Origin: Gammaproteobacteria bacterium
Lineage (GTDB): Bacteria > Pseudomonadota > Gammaproteobacteria > Immundisolibacterales > Immundisolibacteraceae
Direction: 5' to 3'
NCBI GenBank assembly: GCA_003645395.1
Contig: QNFC01000002.1
Coordinates: 1 to 32,086, forward strand
DNA length: 32,086 nt
The notes under the pieces are model-generated. The model did no database searches. It saw only the letters and a program-made list of their open reading frames with translations, and was not told where the DNA came from. Shown one piece after another: positions 1 through 7,715 of the stretch; positions within the stretch are counted from its first letter, which is position 1; each line of letters begins with the position of its first letter. The position numbers and the translations under genes are program-made.

Positions 1-1181
1 AACCCGAACCCGAACCCGAACCCGAACCAAAGATAGAACCAGAAAGAAAAACCTCGGCACTTATTAATGCAATTACCGACTCTCCACCCTGGCGAGCTGA
101 GCGCATCCAGCCAGGCGATAGCTTTGCCACTATCATGAAAAGGCTTGGCTATTCACCAGCTGTTGTCGTGCAAGTCATGAATAGCGGTCCTCACGCACAG
201 CAGCTCATCCATTTAAAGCCGGACCATCATTTACAGTTACTTGACCGCGAAGATGAATTACACAAGCTTCGTTATGAAATCAACAAGACTACGCGCCTGG
301 ACATTGACCTCACAACAACGCCACCACAGGCTCTTACTGTTGAACTGCCGGTTGAAGTCAGATTCCAGCACACTAATGGCCAAATCAATTCTTCTCTCTA
401 CCTGGCTGGGCAAACCGCAGGATTAAGTGACGCTTTAATTATGGAGTTGGCCAATATTTTTGGCTGGGATGTCGATTTCACGCTAGACCTACGCAAGGGT
501 GATCGCTTCACTGTGATCTACTCTGGACTATTTCTCGACGGCGAGAAGATCGACGACGGGCAAATATACGCCGCAGAGTTAACGGCGAACGGACGCCCTT
601 TCAGAGCAATCCGCTATAAAAACAAAGCTGGGAAAGTTGATTATTTCACCCCGCAAGGCATTAGCATGCGCAAGGCTTTTTCGCGGAACCCTTTACCAAT
701 AACCCGTATCACCTCAAGATTTAATCCTAATCGACTTCACCCAATCTTTAAGACTCGTCGACCACACCGGGGCGTCGATTATGGGGCGGCGAGCGGCACA
801 CCAGTGCGCGCAACCGGTGACGGCAAAGTTATTTTTAAAGGCCAGAAGAGTGGTTATGGCAACACCGTCATCATCCAACACGGCCAGCGTTACACCACTC
901 TATTTGCACACCTCAAAAATTTCGCCCGATCGACAAAAAAAGGCAGGACAGTGCGGCAGAGCCAGACCATCGCTTATGTTGGGCAGAGCGGATGGGCAAC
1001 AGGGCCCCATTTGCATTATGAATTTCGCGTAAATGGCGTCCACAAAAACCCCCTCACTGTAAAACTTCCACCAGCAGAACCGGTTAACAGCAAAGAAAAA
1101 CAGCGGTTTTTGGCAGAGACCCAATCCTATGTTAAACAGCTCGACTCACTCGTCGAGCAACAGCTAGCTGCCACCCAATAA
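1..1181 (+). CDS. M23 family murein metallopeptidase, 5'-truncated by window edge
   Basis: Periplasmic peptidoglycan endopeptidase of the LytM/MepM type, which cuts cross-linked peptides. The frame is already open at position 3, upstream of the first ATG at 135, so the gene starts outside the window. Visible order: a Pro-Glu repeat linker (about 3-29), an N-terminal domain with the phrase PGDSFATIMKRLGYSP (about 111-160) as in MepM/OapA-type proteins, a middle domain, then the LytM domain. Zinc and catalytic signatures are intact: HRGVD at 765-779 and HLH at 1008-1016, with a further His in LFAHL. It ends 2 nt before anmK, so the two are probably one operon. In Pseudomonas the matching gene lies between tyrS and anmK. 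Family call is firm; exact cleavage specificity is inferred. Confidence 0.93.
   Translation, partial: PEPEPEPEPKIEPERKTSALINAITDSPPWRAERIQPGDSFATIMKRLGYSPAVVVQVMNSGPHAQQLIHLKPDHHLQLLDREDELHKLRYEINKTTRLDIDLTTTPPQALTVELPVEVRFQHTNGQINSSLYLAGQTAGLSDALIMELANIFGWDVDFTLDLRKGDRFTVIYSGLFLDGEKIDDGQIYAAELTANGRPFRAIRYKNKAGKVDYFTPQGISMRKAFSRNPLPITRITSRFNPNRLHPIFKTRRPHRGVDYGAASGTPVRATGDGKVIFKGQKSGYGNTVIIQHGQRYTTLFAHLKNFARSTKKGRTVRQSQTIAYVGQSGWATGPHLHYEFRVNGVHKNPLTVKLPPAEPVNSKEKQRFLAETQSYVKQLDSLVEQQLAATQ
3..29 (+). repeat. Hexanucleotide tandem repeat (CCCGAA) encoding Pro-Glu
   Basis: A perfect 6-bp unit (CCCGAA) is repeated four times and followed by CCA, in frame with the M23 peptidase. It encodes alternating Pro and Glu. 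It starts at the window edge, so the true copy number is unknown. Such linkers usually span the envelope between an N-terminal membrane anchor and a periplasmic domain; that role is inferred here. Confidence 0.85.
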
Positions 1182-1183
1182 TT

Positions 1184-2299
1184 ATGAATGACACAAGGAG
1201 CGACCTTTATATAGGTGTAATGTCAGGTACCAGCCATGACGGGATCGATGCCGCATTGATCGAGTTTCACGGCTCAACCCTAAGGTTGGTGGCCACTGCC
1301 TACTCTCCATTCACGCACGAACTGCGGACGAAATTACTGAAATTCAACCGAACGGACACCCCTTGTCTTTTAGATGAAGTGCTGCCCGCTGGCAGGGAGT
1401 TTTCGGCTGCTGTTGCCAACACAGTCCAATCTTTATTAAGTGGCACTGAACTGCAACCAGACTCCATCACTGCCATCGGTTGCCACGGACACACTCTTCG
1501 ACACCAACCTGATGGGGAATACGGGTATAGCTACCAACTGATCGATGGAGCGGCCCTTGCCGTAAGCAGTAACATCCCCGTTGTTTGTGATTTTCGCAGC
1601 GCCGATATCGCGTTAGGAGGAACCGGCGCGCCTTTAGCGCCTGCATTTCATCAATTTTTGTTCCATTCCCCTGACGAGAACCGCGTTATTCTCAATATCG
1701 GCGGGATTTCTAACATCACTCTGCTCGGTGCAGCCAAGGATACTATTCGCGGATTCGATACCGGACCAGGCAACCTGTTAATGGATTTCTGGATGGAACG
1801 CCATTTTGGCCAACGATACGATAACCTGGGCAATATCGCTCGCCAGGGAACCGTCAACAAAGCACTGCTACAGCAGCTGCTAACGCATCCTTTTTTCAGC
1901 ACGCCACCACCAAAAAGTACCGGCAGGGAGGCGTTTAACGGAACGTGGCTGTTAGAGCAGGGCGTCTCGGATTTCGACCGCCACGACATCATGGCAACTT
2001 TGGTTGAATTGACGGCCACAACAGTAGCCACGGCAATTAGCTGGTCAGAGCTAACGCCGGGCACGATCCTGGTGTGTGGCGGAGGCAGCCACAACAACTA
2101 CCTAATAGATCGCATTGCCGCTCTGGCTACTCCGTGGAAATTGGAAACTACCGCAGTTTTGGGATTGGATGCTGACTGGGTCGAGGCTGCTGCCTTTGCC
2201 TGGCTAGCACAGCAACGTTGGCAGCAACAGCCGGGGAATCTACCAAACGTAACCGGCGCCCGTCGCGATGCGATTCTAGGCGCAGTTTACCTACCTTAA
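1184..2299 (+). CDS. anmK: Anhydro-N-acetylmuramic acid kinase
   Basis: Phosphorylates 1,6-anhydro-MurNAc released during cell-wall turnover to MurNAc-6-phosphate, using ATP, in the cytoplasm (peptidoglycan recycling). The 371-residue length is normal. Family signatures are present: VMSGTSHDGIDAALIEF near the N-terminus (nucleotide and sugar binding), GCHGHTLRH, DFRSADIALGGTGAPLAP with the catalytic Asp region, NIGGISNIT and GFDTGPGNLL. It starts with ATG 2 nt after the M23 peptidase stop, so expression is probably coupled to it. It converges on erpA with 11 nt between stop codons. Confidence 0.97.
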   Translation: MNDTRSDLYIGVMSGTSHDGIDAALIEFHGSTLRLVATAYSPFTHELRTKLLKFNRTDTPCLLDEVLPAGREFSAAVANTVQSLLSGTELQPDSITAIGCHGHTLRHQPDGEYGYSYQLIDGAALAVSSNIPVVCDFRSADIALGGTGAPLAPAFHQFLFHSPDENRVILNIGGISNITLLGAAKDTIRGFDTGPGNLLMDFWMERHFGQRYDNLGNIARQGTVNKALLQQLLTHPFFSTPPPKSTGREAFNGTWLLEQGVSDFDRHDIMATLVELTATTVATAISWSELTPGTILVCGGGSHNNYLIDRIAALATPWKLETTAVLGLDADWVEAAAFAWLAQQRWQQQPGNLPNVTGARRDAILGAVYLP

Positions 2300-2310
2300 T
2301 TAGATTAAAA

Positions 2311-2649
2311 TCAAACGCTGAATGAAGAACCACACCCACAGGTGGTGGCGGCATTAGGATTGCGAATCACAAATTGCGCCCCCTGGAAATCATCTTTATA
2401 GTCGATTTCTGCACCGCCCAGATATTGCATACTCATCGCATCAATCAGTAACGTCACACCGTCCGTCTGCACCTGAGCATCCTCACTATCTACATCTTCG
2501 TCAAAGGTAAACCCATATTGGAACCCTGAACAACCGCCGCCGGTAATAAACACCCTAAGCTTTAGGGCATCACTCTCTTCTTCATCCATCAATTCACGGA
2601 CTCGACCCGCGGCAGTACTGGTAAAAACAAGCTCGGTATTGGCTTCCAT
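2311..2649 (-). CDS. erpA: Iron-sulfur cluster insertion protein ErpA (A-type carrier)
   Basis: A-type Fe-S carrier that delivers clusters to apo-proteins, including enzymes of isoprenoid synthesis. The three conserved cysteines are present: [11 protein letters not shown] (C40) and CGCGSSFS (C104 and C106, numbered from the chosen start). The longer reading begins at a TTG at 2670. I choose ATG at 2649 because AGGA lies 7 nt upstream and the resulting 112 residues match the family length (E. coli 114). It is the last gene of the leftward run after bactofilin, 30 nt after that stop. It shares the rare arrangement in Pseudomonas of erpA between bactofilin and anmK. Confidence 0.95.
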   Translation of the reverse strand: MEANTELVFTSTAAGRVRELMDEEESDALKLRVFITGGGCSGFQYGFTFDEDVDSEDAQVQTDGVTLLIDAMSMQYLGGAEIDYKDDFQGAQFVIRNPNAATTCGCGSSFSV

Positions 2650-2679
2650 AATTTCATCCTGATTATTCAATAAGTGATT

Positions 2680-3060
2680 TCAATTTTTAACTTCTACATG
2701 CAGGCTCGTTACATCAGCCGTTATGTCCGGCGATGGAGCCACCTCGTCGCTAACGTGGACTAGTTGACCATTTACCTCAGCACCCACCGCCATTTCTAAA
2801 AAACTGTAACGGACACTGCCGGTAACCCGTGCATGCTCCTGCAGAGCAACATATTCAGTGGCAACCACATCACCGATCACCGTTCCATCCAAAACCTGAT
2901 GTGCGATCTCTACGTTTCCCTCGATCACCCCATCCTTGCTCAACGTTAACACCCCCTGATCACCTTCTCGACAGATCAAATTACCAAGGACTCTACCTTC
3001 AACTACCAACCCTCCGCTAAAAACTAAATCACCATTGATTTCGCTATTAGCGCCAATCAA
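2680..3060 (-). CDS. Bactofilin (polymer-forming cytoskeletal protein)
   Basis: Bactofilins form nucleotide-free filaments that organise cell-wall enzymes or shape at the membrane. The sequence is a short right-handed beta-helix with the typical register: LIGANSEINGDLVFSGG at the start, then repeats of the form VxGxV (VVEGRVLGNL, VIEGNVEI, ARVTGSVRY) and AVGAEVNGQLVH. About 126 residues, compact for the family. No ATG or GTG lies between the preceding gene's stop and the conserved core. The only usual start codon is TTG at 3060, so the N-terminal tail common in relatives is missing or begins at a non-standard codon. It is in the same frame as DUF6776, 39 nt after its stop. An M23 peptidase is nearby, as often seen with bactofilins. 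Confidence 0.9.
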   Translation of the reverse strand: MIGANSEINGDLVFSGGLVVEGRVLGNLICREGDQGVLTLSKDGVIEGNVEIAHQVLDGTVIGDVVATEYVALQEHARVTGSVRYSFLEMAVGAEVNGQLVHVSDEVAPSPDITADVTSLHVEVKN

Positions 3061-3099
3061 AGTCTCTAGCGGCTCTTTTAGCGCTCGCCGACCGGCCTT

Positions 3100-3804
3100 T
3101 TACGACTCTTCATCGACTTGTTCCCCCAAGAGCTCTCGCCAGGAAAATTCGAGCACAGTATCTACCTCACCGTTGATAGTAATCTTCAAACGCACCTTTA
3201 TCTGATCAAACTCAGTTTTTGGCGGGCCTATTATGACACCAGTAAATTTCTGGAACACCCGAAACTCAAAAGCACGCTCCTCTACCAAAGTCACCCCTGC
3301 CAAGTCGACTAACGCTATCTCGACTTCCCCAACTACTTTCTGAGTTGACGTCAATGCCTGGGCTAGCACCAGGTCATAGCTATATTGATCGGCAGTCTTG
3401 GTAACAGCAACGCTAAACTGATGGAGTACAACTCCTTCTTCTATTGAGTTTTGACCCACAAGCCGGGAATAAAGTTCCAGCTCCTTTCGCAGGACTATCG
3501 ACTCTCGGCGCAAACGGATTAGCTCAGCGCCAATATTTCTATTGGTCTGCTGATCCAGTTCCCGACGCAGCCGCAACGCGGCTAACTCACCCCGCAACTC
3601 AGCCACTTCGCCACGCAGTCCATGCAAATCACCGTATGCATTGGCCAGTTGTAGCTGCAACTCGTGATACGCCCCAACCCGTACATTCCCGCCGAGCTGA
3701 AAAATACCATAGCCAACTACAGTTGCAACGGCCAACCACAGCCACCAGTAGCGAATTGCGCCCAAACGAACTGTTCGGGAATCCGAGTCTAGCTTATCCA
3801 ACAA
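3100..3804 (-). CDS. DUF6776-like membrane protein with coiled coil
   Basis: Function unknown. One transmembrane segment is visible (about residues 20-40, WWLWLAVATVVGYGIF), followed by a long heptad-rich coiled coil (about 47-118, many Leu/Arg/Glu), then a beta-rich C-terminal domain. The topology suggests a short cytoplasmic N-terminus and a periplasmic body. The position between argC and bactofilin matches a hypothetical gene in Pseudomonas at the same locus, which suggests a link to bactofilin or envelope organisation, but this is inference. The start is TTG at 3804 (or the next codon, also TTG). The argC stop is 9 nt upstream in the same frame and no ATG or GTG is available. Confidence 0.75.
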   Translation of the reverse strand: MLDKLDSDSRTVRLGAIRYWWLWLAVATVVGYGIFQLGGNVRVGAYHELQLQLANAYGDLHGLRGEVAELRGELAALRLRRELDQQTNRNIGAELIRLRRESIVLRKELELYSRLVGQNSIEEGVVLHQFSVAVTKTADQYSYDLVLAQALTSTQKVVGEVEIALVDLAGVTLVEERAFEFRVFQKFTGVIIGPPKTEFDQIKVRLKITINGEVDTVLEFSWRELLGEQVDEES

Positions 3805-3813
3805 ACAAATTGA

Positions 3814-4839
3814 TCACGGCAATTGAGCCACGGCAGCCAGACCTAACGACTCGTCAAGACCGAACATTAGATTCATGCACTGCACCGCCTGCCCTGCCGC
3901 ACCCTTCATCAGATTATCAATCACCGACAGGACAATGACCTGACTACCTTGCTGATGCACGGCAATCTGATTCAAATTACTACCCCTGACATTTCGAGTG
4001 CGCGGATGAGCACCGCTGGGCAGCAAATCGACAAAAGGCTCACTACGATAACGCTGTTCGTACAACCCACGAACCATTTCAGAGCCATCACCAACCCGCA
4101 GATAGAGCGTTGCGTGAATGCCGCGCAACATGGGTACCAAATGAGGTACAAATACCAACTCCTCTACGCTATCCGAGAGGCTAGCCAGAGTTTGGGAAAT
4201 TTCCGGTTGATGACGGTGCCCAAAAACGTTGTAAGCATGCAGACTTTCAGTGACTTCGCAGAACAGTAGATCAACACTGGCATTACGCCCTGCACCACTT
4301 ACCCCGGATTTGGTATCTGCAATCACCGGGCCCATCAAGTCTAGCCCCGCTTCCACAATTGGTAACAACCCAAGTGTCACCGCAGTCGGGTAACACCCGG
4401 GTGCCGCCACCAATCTCGCCGCACTAATAGCGACGCGGTTCAGTTCGGGCAGACCATAAACTGCTTCTTCGAGCAATTCCGGACATGTATGAGCTTGCCC
4501 GTACCACTTTTCCCAAACAGCTGGGTCCTTCAATCTGAAATCCGCAGCCAGGTCAACAACCTTGACGCCTGCCTCCAGTAATTCGGGAACCAGTTTCATT
4601 GCCACACCATTTGGAGTAGCAAAAAAAACTACGTCACATTTGCCCAACAGAGTTAAGTCAACCGACGCAAACTCAAGGTCGGTGACGCCACGCAGGTTAG
4701 GAAAGCTTTCGCTTATTAAAGTACCGGCCAGCGTTCGAGATGTGACCGCACTTAATTTAACTGAAGGGTGTTTTAACAGTAGACGGAGGAGTTCACCACC
4801 CGTGTAACCAGACCCACCGACAACACCAACTGAAATCAT
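3814..4839 (-). CDS. argC: N-acetyl-gamma-glutamyl-phosphate reductase
   Basis: NADPH-dependent reduction of N-acetyl-glutamyl-phosphate to the semialdehyde, the third step of arginine synthesis, in the cytoplasm. Signatures: [20 protein letters not shown] (NADP-binding N-terminus), the active-site cysteine in APGCYPTA (C149), and SGVSGAGR. An ATG at 4854 is in frame. The ATG at 4839 is preferred because GGAAGA sits about 6 nt upstream and the protein then begins MISVGVVGG, as in relatives (341 residues). It follows tRNA-Gln on the same strand with 77 nt between them and heads the argC-DUF6776-bactofilin-erpA run. Confidence 0.96.
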   Translation of the reverse strand: MISVGVVGGSGYTGGELLRLLLKHPSVKLSAVTSRTLAGTLISESFPNLRGVTDLEFASVDLTLLGKCDVVFFATPNGVAMKLVPELLEAGVKVVDLAADFRLKDPAVWEKWYGQAHTCPELLEEAVYGLPELNRVAISAARLVAAPGCYPTAVTLGLLPIVEAGLDLMGPVIADTKSGVSGAGRNASVDLLFCEVTESLHAYNVFGHRHQPEISQTLASLSDSVEELVFVPHLVPMLRGIHATLYLRVGDGSEMVRGLYEQRYRSEPFVDLLPSGAHPRTRNVRGSNLNQIAVHQQGSQVIVLSVIDNLMKGAAGQAVQCMNLMFGLDESLGLAAVAQLP

Positions 4840-4916
4840 CGATGATCTTCCCATGGATGCAGGTTCTCTCTGGACATTCCAAAGACGGCGAAAAAGGGAC
4901 TAGCTACGGGCTAAAA

Positions 4917-4990
4917 TGGCTGGGAGACTAGGATTCGAACCTAGGTTGGCGGAGTCAGAGTCCGCAGTCCTACCACTAGACGATCCCCCA
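4917..4990 (-). tRNA. tRNA-Gln (anticodon CTG)
   Basis: A 74-nt cloverleaf with encoded CCA on the minus strand. The acceptor stem TGGGGGA pairs with TCTCCCA, starting with the U1-A72 pair typical of glutamine tRNAs. The anticodon stem GCGGA/TCCGC carries loop CTCTGAC, giving anticodon CTG. The T arm CTAGG-TTCGAAT-CCTAG is perfect. It lies 12 nt downstream of the rpsI stop codon on the same strand, so it is probably released from the ribosomal protein transcript by processing. Confidence 0.96.
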
Positions 4991-5002
4991 AAACAAATAG
5001 AT

Positions 5003-5395
5003 TTAGCGTTTGGAAAATTGCTGCGCGCGGCGGGCTTTATGTAACCCAACCTTTTTTCGCTCTACTTCACGAGAATCACGAGTTACAAAGCCTGCACGAC
5101 GCAGCGGCACCCGCATCGCTTCGTCATAATCGATCAACGCACGAGTAATCCCATGGCGAATCGCTCCAGCCTGACCACTTGGGCCACCACCGGAGACATT
5201 AACGCTTATATCAAAACTACCTGTCCGTTCAACAGTTTCTAACGGCTGACGTACAACCATTCGCGCTGTTTCCCGGCCAAAATACTCATCGAGACTGCGA
5301 TTATTAACCGTAATCTTACCGCTGCCCATAATCATAGTGACCCGCGCCACCGAAGACTTACGCCGACCTACACACTGATGCGTATCTGTTGCCAT
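5003..5395 (-). CDS. rpsI: 30S ribosomal protein S9
   Basis: Small-subunit protein S9, whose basic C-terminal tail reaches the P-site tRNA. The 130-residue length matches E. coli. Clear family phrases: [13 protein letters not shown] near the start, [18 protein letters not shown] in the middle, and the tail [17 protein letters not shown] ending in the conserved SKR. It is the second gene of the rplM-rpsI pair. The 61-nt gap from rplM is somewhat long for this pair. Confidence 0.98.
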   Translation of the reverse strand: MATDTHQCVGRRKSSVARVTMIMGSGKITVNNRSLDEYFGRETARMVVRQPLETVERTGSFDISVNVSGGGPSGQAGAIRHGITRALIDYDEAMRVPLRRAGFVTRDSREVERKKVGLHKARRAQQFSKR

Positions 5396-5456
5396 TTAAT
5401 TTATGCCTACCATAGCTAGTACGTTCTGTTTTAAAGAGGAATGCCCAAACAGGCGT

Positions 5457-5888
5457 TTAGGTCAGAATTACCGTCTCAGGTTGCTGCGCCTGATGGGTGT
5501 GCTCTGGCCCAGCAAACACTTTTAGTTTGCGATACATCGCCCGACCTAACGGATTTTTTGGCAACATGCCTTTAACCGCAATCTCAATTACACGAGTCGG
5601 GTGGGTGTCGATCATTTTATTGAACGGAGTAGATTTCAATCCGCCAATATGTCCACTGAAACGGTGATACATCTTGCCAGCCGCTTTATTACCAGTAACC
5701 CGGATTTTCTCAGCATTGATCACCACCACGTAATCACCCGTATCCACGTGCGGGGTAAAGACGGGCTTATGTTTACCACGCAACCGTTTGGCGATCTCAG
5801 ATGAGAGGCGACCGAGCGTTTGCCCTTCTGCATCAACTAGCAACCAGTTGCGACTAACTGTTTCGGCTTTAGCACTAAATGTTTTCAT
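5457..5888 (-). CDS. rplM: 50S ribosomal protein L13
   Basis: Large-subunit assembly protein L13, 143 residues (E. coli 142). Signatures: [40 protein letters not shown], and [18 protein letters not shown]. It is the first gene of the leftward operon. A good sigma-70 promoter lies about 80 nt upstream. The region just before the ATG is AT-rich without a strong Shine-Dalgarno, which occurs in ribosomal protein leaders. Confidence 0.98.
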   Translation of the reverse strand: MKTFSAKAETVSRNWLLVDAEGQTLGRLSSEIAKRLRGKHKPVFTPHVDTGDYVVVINAEKIRVTGNKAAGKMYHRFSGHIGGLKSTPFNKMIDTHPTRVIEIAVKGMLPKNPLGRAMYRKLKVFAGPEHTHQAQQPETVILT

Positions 5889-5963
5889 AAGGTTTTTATA
5901 GCTTCTGGCTTTCGATACACGCGACGCAAAATATTGTCTTGCGCCGAAGAAAAATGACCGCGA

Positions 5964-5992
5964 ATGCTACGAATCCGCTACCCCCTTGTCAA
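5964..5992 (-). promoter_or_regulatory. Sigma-70 promoter of rplM-rpsI
   Basis: On the minus strand a perfect -35 TTGACA (5987-5992) is followed after 17 nt by TAGCAT as -10 (5964-5969). The bases after the -10 are GC-rich (TCGCGG), the discriminator type seen at growth-rate and ppGpp-controlled ribosomal promoters. The predicted leader before rplM is about 70 nt. Confidence 0.75.
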
Positions 5993-6057
5993 GTTAAAAC
6001 TCCCTAAGCTATAAAGTTCTCCTCTTTACCATGAAACTCAAACAATAAATGCCAGAC

Positions 6058-6088
6058 AAAAAAAAGGCGCAACTGGGAAGTTGCGCCT
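6058..6088 (-). terminator. Intrinsic terminator (minus strand)
   Basis: A perfect 10-bp stem AGGCGCAACT/AGTTGCGCCT (6065-6074 and 6079-6088) closes a 4-nt loop. In the minus-strand direction it is followed by a run of about eight T. It ends the small RNA candidate and would also stop read-through from the upstream hydrolase into the rplM promoter region. There is no T-run on the plus side, so it acts in one direction. Confidence 0.9.
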
Positions 6089-6142
6089 AATAAGGATGGA
6101 GGAATTAAAGAGGAGGATATGACCGGCCCTCCAGCCGACCAT
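6058..6142 (-). ncRNA. Candidate small regulatory RNA, ~85 nt
   Basis: A full transcription unit without a convincing ORF: strong promoter just upstream (6149-6177), predicted start near 6142, and intrinsic terminator at 6088-6058. The RNA can fold a 5' hairpin (CGGC-TGGAGG-GCCG, extendable by G-U pairs) with GGA in its loop. A pyrimidine-rich single-stranded stretch follows, with two CCTCC motifs (complement of 6111-6116 and 6098-6102), then the terminator hairpin. Exposed CCUCC is able to pair with Shine-Dalgarno sequences, a known mode of CU-rich sRNAs in other bacteria. I do not recognise a named RNA family. The unit could instead be a processed 3' end of the hydrolase mRNA. Confidence 0.65.
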
Positions 6143-6148
6143 GGATCA

Positions 6149-6198
6149 AGTATAATCAAGCGCATTGTGCAGTGCAACATTATTTTTATAAATAACAT
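6149..6198 (-). promoter_or_regulatory. Strong sigma-70 promoter with UP-like element for the small RNA
   Basis: Minus strand: -35 TTGCAC (6172-6177), 17-nt spacer, -10 TATACT (6149-6154). Directly upstream of the -35 is an A/T-rich tract (about 6178-6198, including TTATTTATAAAAATAATG) resembling an UP element. The promoter lies just after the hydrolase stop and points away from it, towards the hairpin at 6088. Confidence 0.7.
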
Positions 6199-6248
6199 CA
6201 TGCGCCGCCGCATAACGTTTGCCATCAGGCATCACTGCCCTGAGGGCA

Positions 6249-6899
6249 TCATCCATCGAGAAGCCAGTTCTCAGCATACTTTTTAACTAACTGACGTAAC
6301 TCGTTAAGCTTGCCATGAAAAAAGTGGTCCGCCCCTTGAACCTGTTCGTAACTAATTGGCCCAAGTTGCCGCGTGGTCCATGCTTTAACCGCACACGGTT
6401 CGATAAGCTGATCCTCGCTGCCATGAATTAACAATCCGGGACACTCGACACTGGCTTCAACATCAAAATAGTCACGCGTCACCGCAGGAGCGACCAACAT
6501 TAAATGTTGCGCCGCACACTCGGCACTGACCCGCGCTGCGACATAGCCGCCAAAAGAAAACCCGACCAACCAAAGCGGACGACCGGGAAACTGCTGCCCC
6601 ATCGCTCCAATGACTGCTACCAGGTCATCTGCCTCACCATTACCCTCACCATATTGCCCCTCACTTGCCCCCACTCCGCGAAAATTGAACCGGGCAACCG
6701 CTAAATTTAGCGCCGCTAACTCCCGCGCAAGGCAATAGACCACCTTATTGTCCATCGTGCCGCCATGTTGAGGGTGCGGATGGCAAATTACCGCTATTGG
6801 CCGCGTTATCTGCGCCATATCCGGCACATCAATTCGGACCTCCAGCTTACCGACCGCACCATCTATTAGTTGGCTGGTTCCGTTTTTCTTCTGACTCAT
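6249..6899 (-). CDS. Alpha/beta hydrolase (COG2945-like)
   Basis: Cytoplasmic serine hydrolase of the dienelactone-hydrolase-like alpha/beta fold, substrate unknown. Visible features: HPHPQHGGTMDN (oxyanion region) near residue 40, FNFRGVGASEGQ near 71-82, nucleophile elbow GFSFGG with Ser115, catalytic Asp163 in HGSEDQ and His192 in GADHFF. The triad is complete and the 216-residue length is typical. There is no signal peptide. It is divergent from coq7 and about 100 nt upstream of the small RNA unit. Many genomes carry this family with no assigned physiological role. Confidence 0.88.
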   Translation of the reverse strand: MSQKKNGTSQLIDGAVGKLEVRIDVPDMAQITRPIAVICHPHPQHGGTMDNKVVYCLARELAALNLAVARFNFRGVGASEGQYGEGNGEADDLVAVIGAMGQQFPGRPLWLVGFSFGGYVAARVSAECAAQHLMLVAPAVTRDYFDVEASVECPGLLIHGSEDQLIEPCAVKAWTTRQLGPISYEQVQGADHFFHGKLNELRQLVKKYAENWLLDG

Positions 6900-6941
6900 T
6901 AATCGCTCCAGTTAACCGTTAAACATCACCGTCATAATTTC

Positions 6942-6947
6942 TATAAT
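6942..6947 (+). promoter_or_regulatory. Putative -10 element for coq7
   Basis: A consensus TATAAT sits 48 nt before the coq7 ATG in the 96-nt divergent region. The matching -35 (TTAAAC, 17 nt upstream) is weak. It overlaps a short dyad (CTATA/TATAG), so the opposite strand may also carry a -10 for the hydrolase. Confidence 0.4.
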
Positions 6948-6995
6948 CTATAGGCCACACCCAATCATCGACAATACATTTCCGTAGGCCCCCTT

Positions 6996-7634
6996 ATGAA
7001 CCCCGACCCCCGTCGTCACTCAACAGTCGATCAACTGCTTATTGGCATACAGCAACTTGGCCAATCAAGGTCGGTAACAACAACGCCTTCGCCGGCTGAA
7101 CAGTGGCCCGAAACGCTCTTGACCGACCCTGAAAAACGCCACGTCACTGGGCTAATGCGGGTCAACCATGCCGGTGAGATTGCGGCACAGGGACTCTATA
7201 TCGGCCAGGCAGCAACCGCCCGAGGCGAAACTACACGCAACTTGCTGCGCAACGCTGGACAAGAAGAGCAGAACCACCTGCACTGGTGCCACCAGCGACT
7301 TACCGAACTCTCGGCGAAACCCAGTGCGCTAACACCAATATGGCATGCCGGTTCGATATTGATCGGCGGGTTAAATGGATTACGCGGTGACCGCTGGAGC
7401 CTGGGGTTTGTTGCAGAAACGGAACATCAGGTTGAAAAACACCTATCAAAACACCTAAGCCGCTTACCGCCAGGGGATCAACGTAGCCGCGCGATTATCG
7501 AGCAGATGATCAGCGATGAAGTTCACCACCGTGCTAGCGCCATCGAAGCAGGCAGCAGAGCCCTCCCCTGGCCCGTGCGGATAGCAATGAGAATTAGCGC
7601 CCGAGTAATGACAATAACCGCCTATCGTTTTTAG
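6996..7634 (+). CDS. coq7: 2-polyprenyl-3-methyl-6-methoxy-1,4-benzoquinone monooxygenase (Coq7)
   Basis: Di-iron hydroxylase for the late C6 hydroxylation of ubiquinone synthesis, replacing UbiF in many Gammaproteobacteria. The six iron ligands are visible: E61 in NHAGEIAAQ, E91xxH94 in EEQNHLHW, E143 in AETEHQ, and E175xxH178 in DEVHHRAS. Two related halves carry these motifs, as in the family. The 212-residue length is normal. It is a single-gene unit between divergent and convergent neighbours. Confidence 0.95.
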   Translation: MNPDPRRHSTVDQLLIGIQQLGQSRSVTTTPSPAEQWPETLLTDPEKRHVTGLMRVNHAGEIAAQGLYIGQAATARGETTRNLLRNAGQEEQNHLHWCHQRLTELSAKPSALTPIWHAGSILIGGLNGLRGDRWSLGFVAETEHQVEKHLSKHLSRLPPGDQRSRAIIEQMISDEVHHRASAIEAGSRALPWPVRIAMRISARVMTITAYRF

Positions 7635-7715
7635 GTGGGGTTACGCACCCCTCCCGAAGCAATTCTACGACTCAACAGATCGCCAACAAAGGCAGCCGGG
7701 GCCCCTGCAATCGAA

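Noticed and set aside
1-29. CRISPR-like or telomere-like repeat
   Set aside because: The unit is a 6-bp in-frame coding repeat with no spacers.
2650-2670. erpA start at TTG 2670
   Set aside because: ATG at 2649 has a well-placed AGGA and gives the usual protein length, so erpA was not counted among the TTG starts.
6004-6225. Minus-strand 73-codon ORF over the small RNA region
   Set aside because: It reads straight through the promoter, the RNA and the intrinsic terminator into the rplM leader, and has no ribosome binding site or recognisable similarity.
6119-6286. Plus-strand 55-codon ORF with an apparently perfect Shine-Dalgarno (AGAGGAGGATATG)
   Set aside because: It runs antisense across the hydrolase end, has unremarkable composition and no plus-strand promoter was seen. 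The GGAGG motifs are the complement of CCTCC motifs in the small RNA candidate.
7635-7715. GGGGT/ACCCC inverted repeat after coq7 as a terminator
   Set aside because: Only a 5-bp stem and no T-run on either strand.
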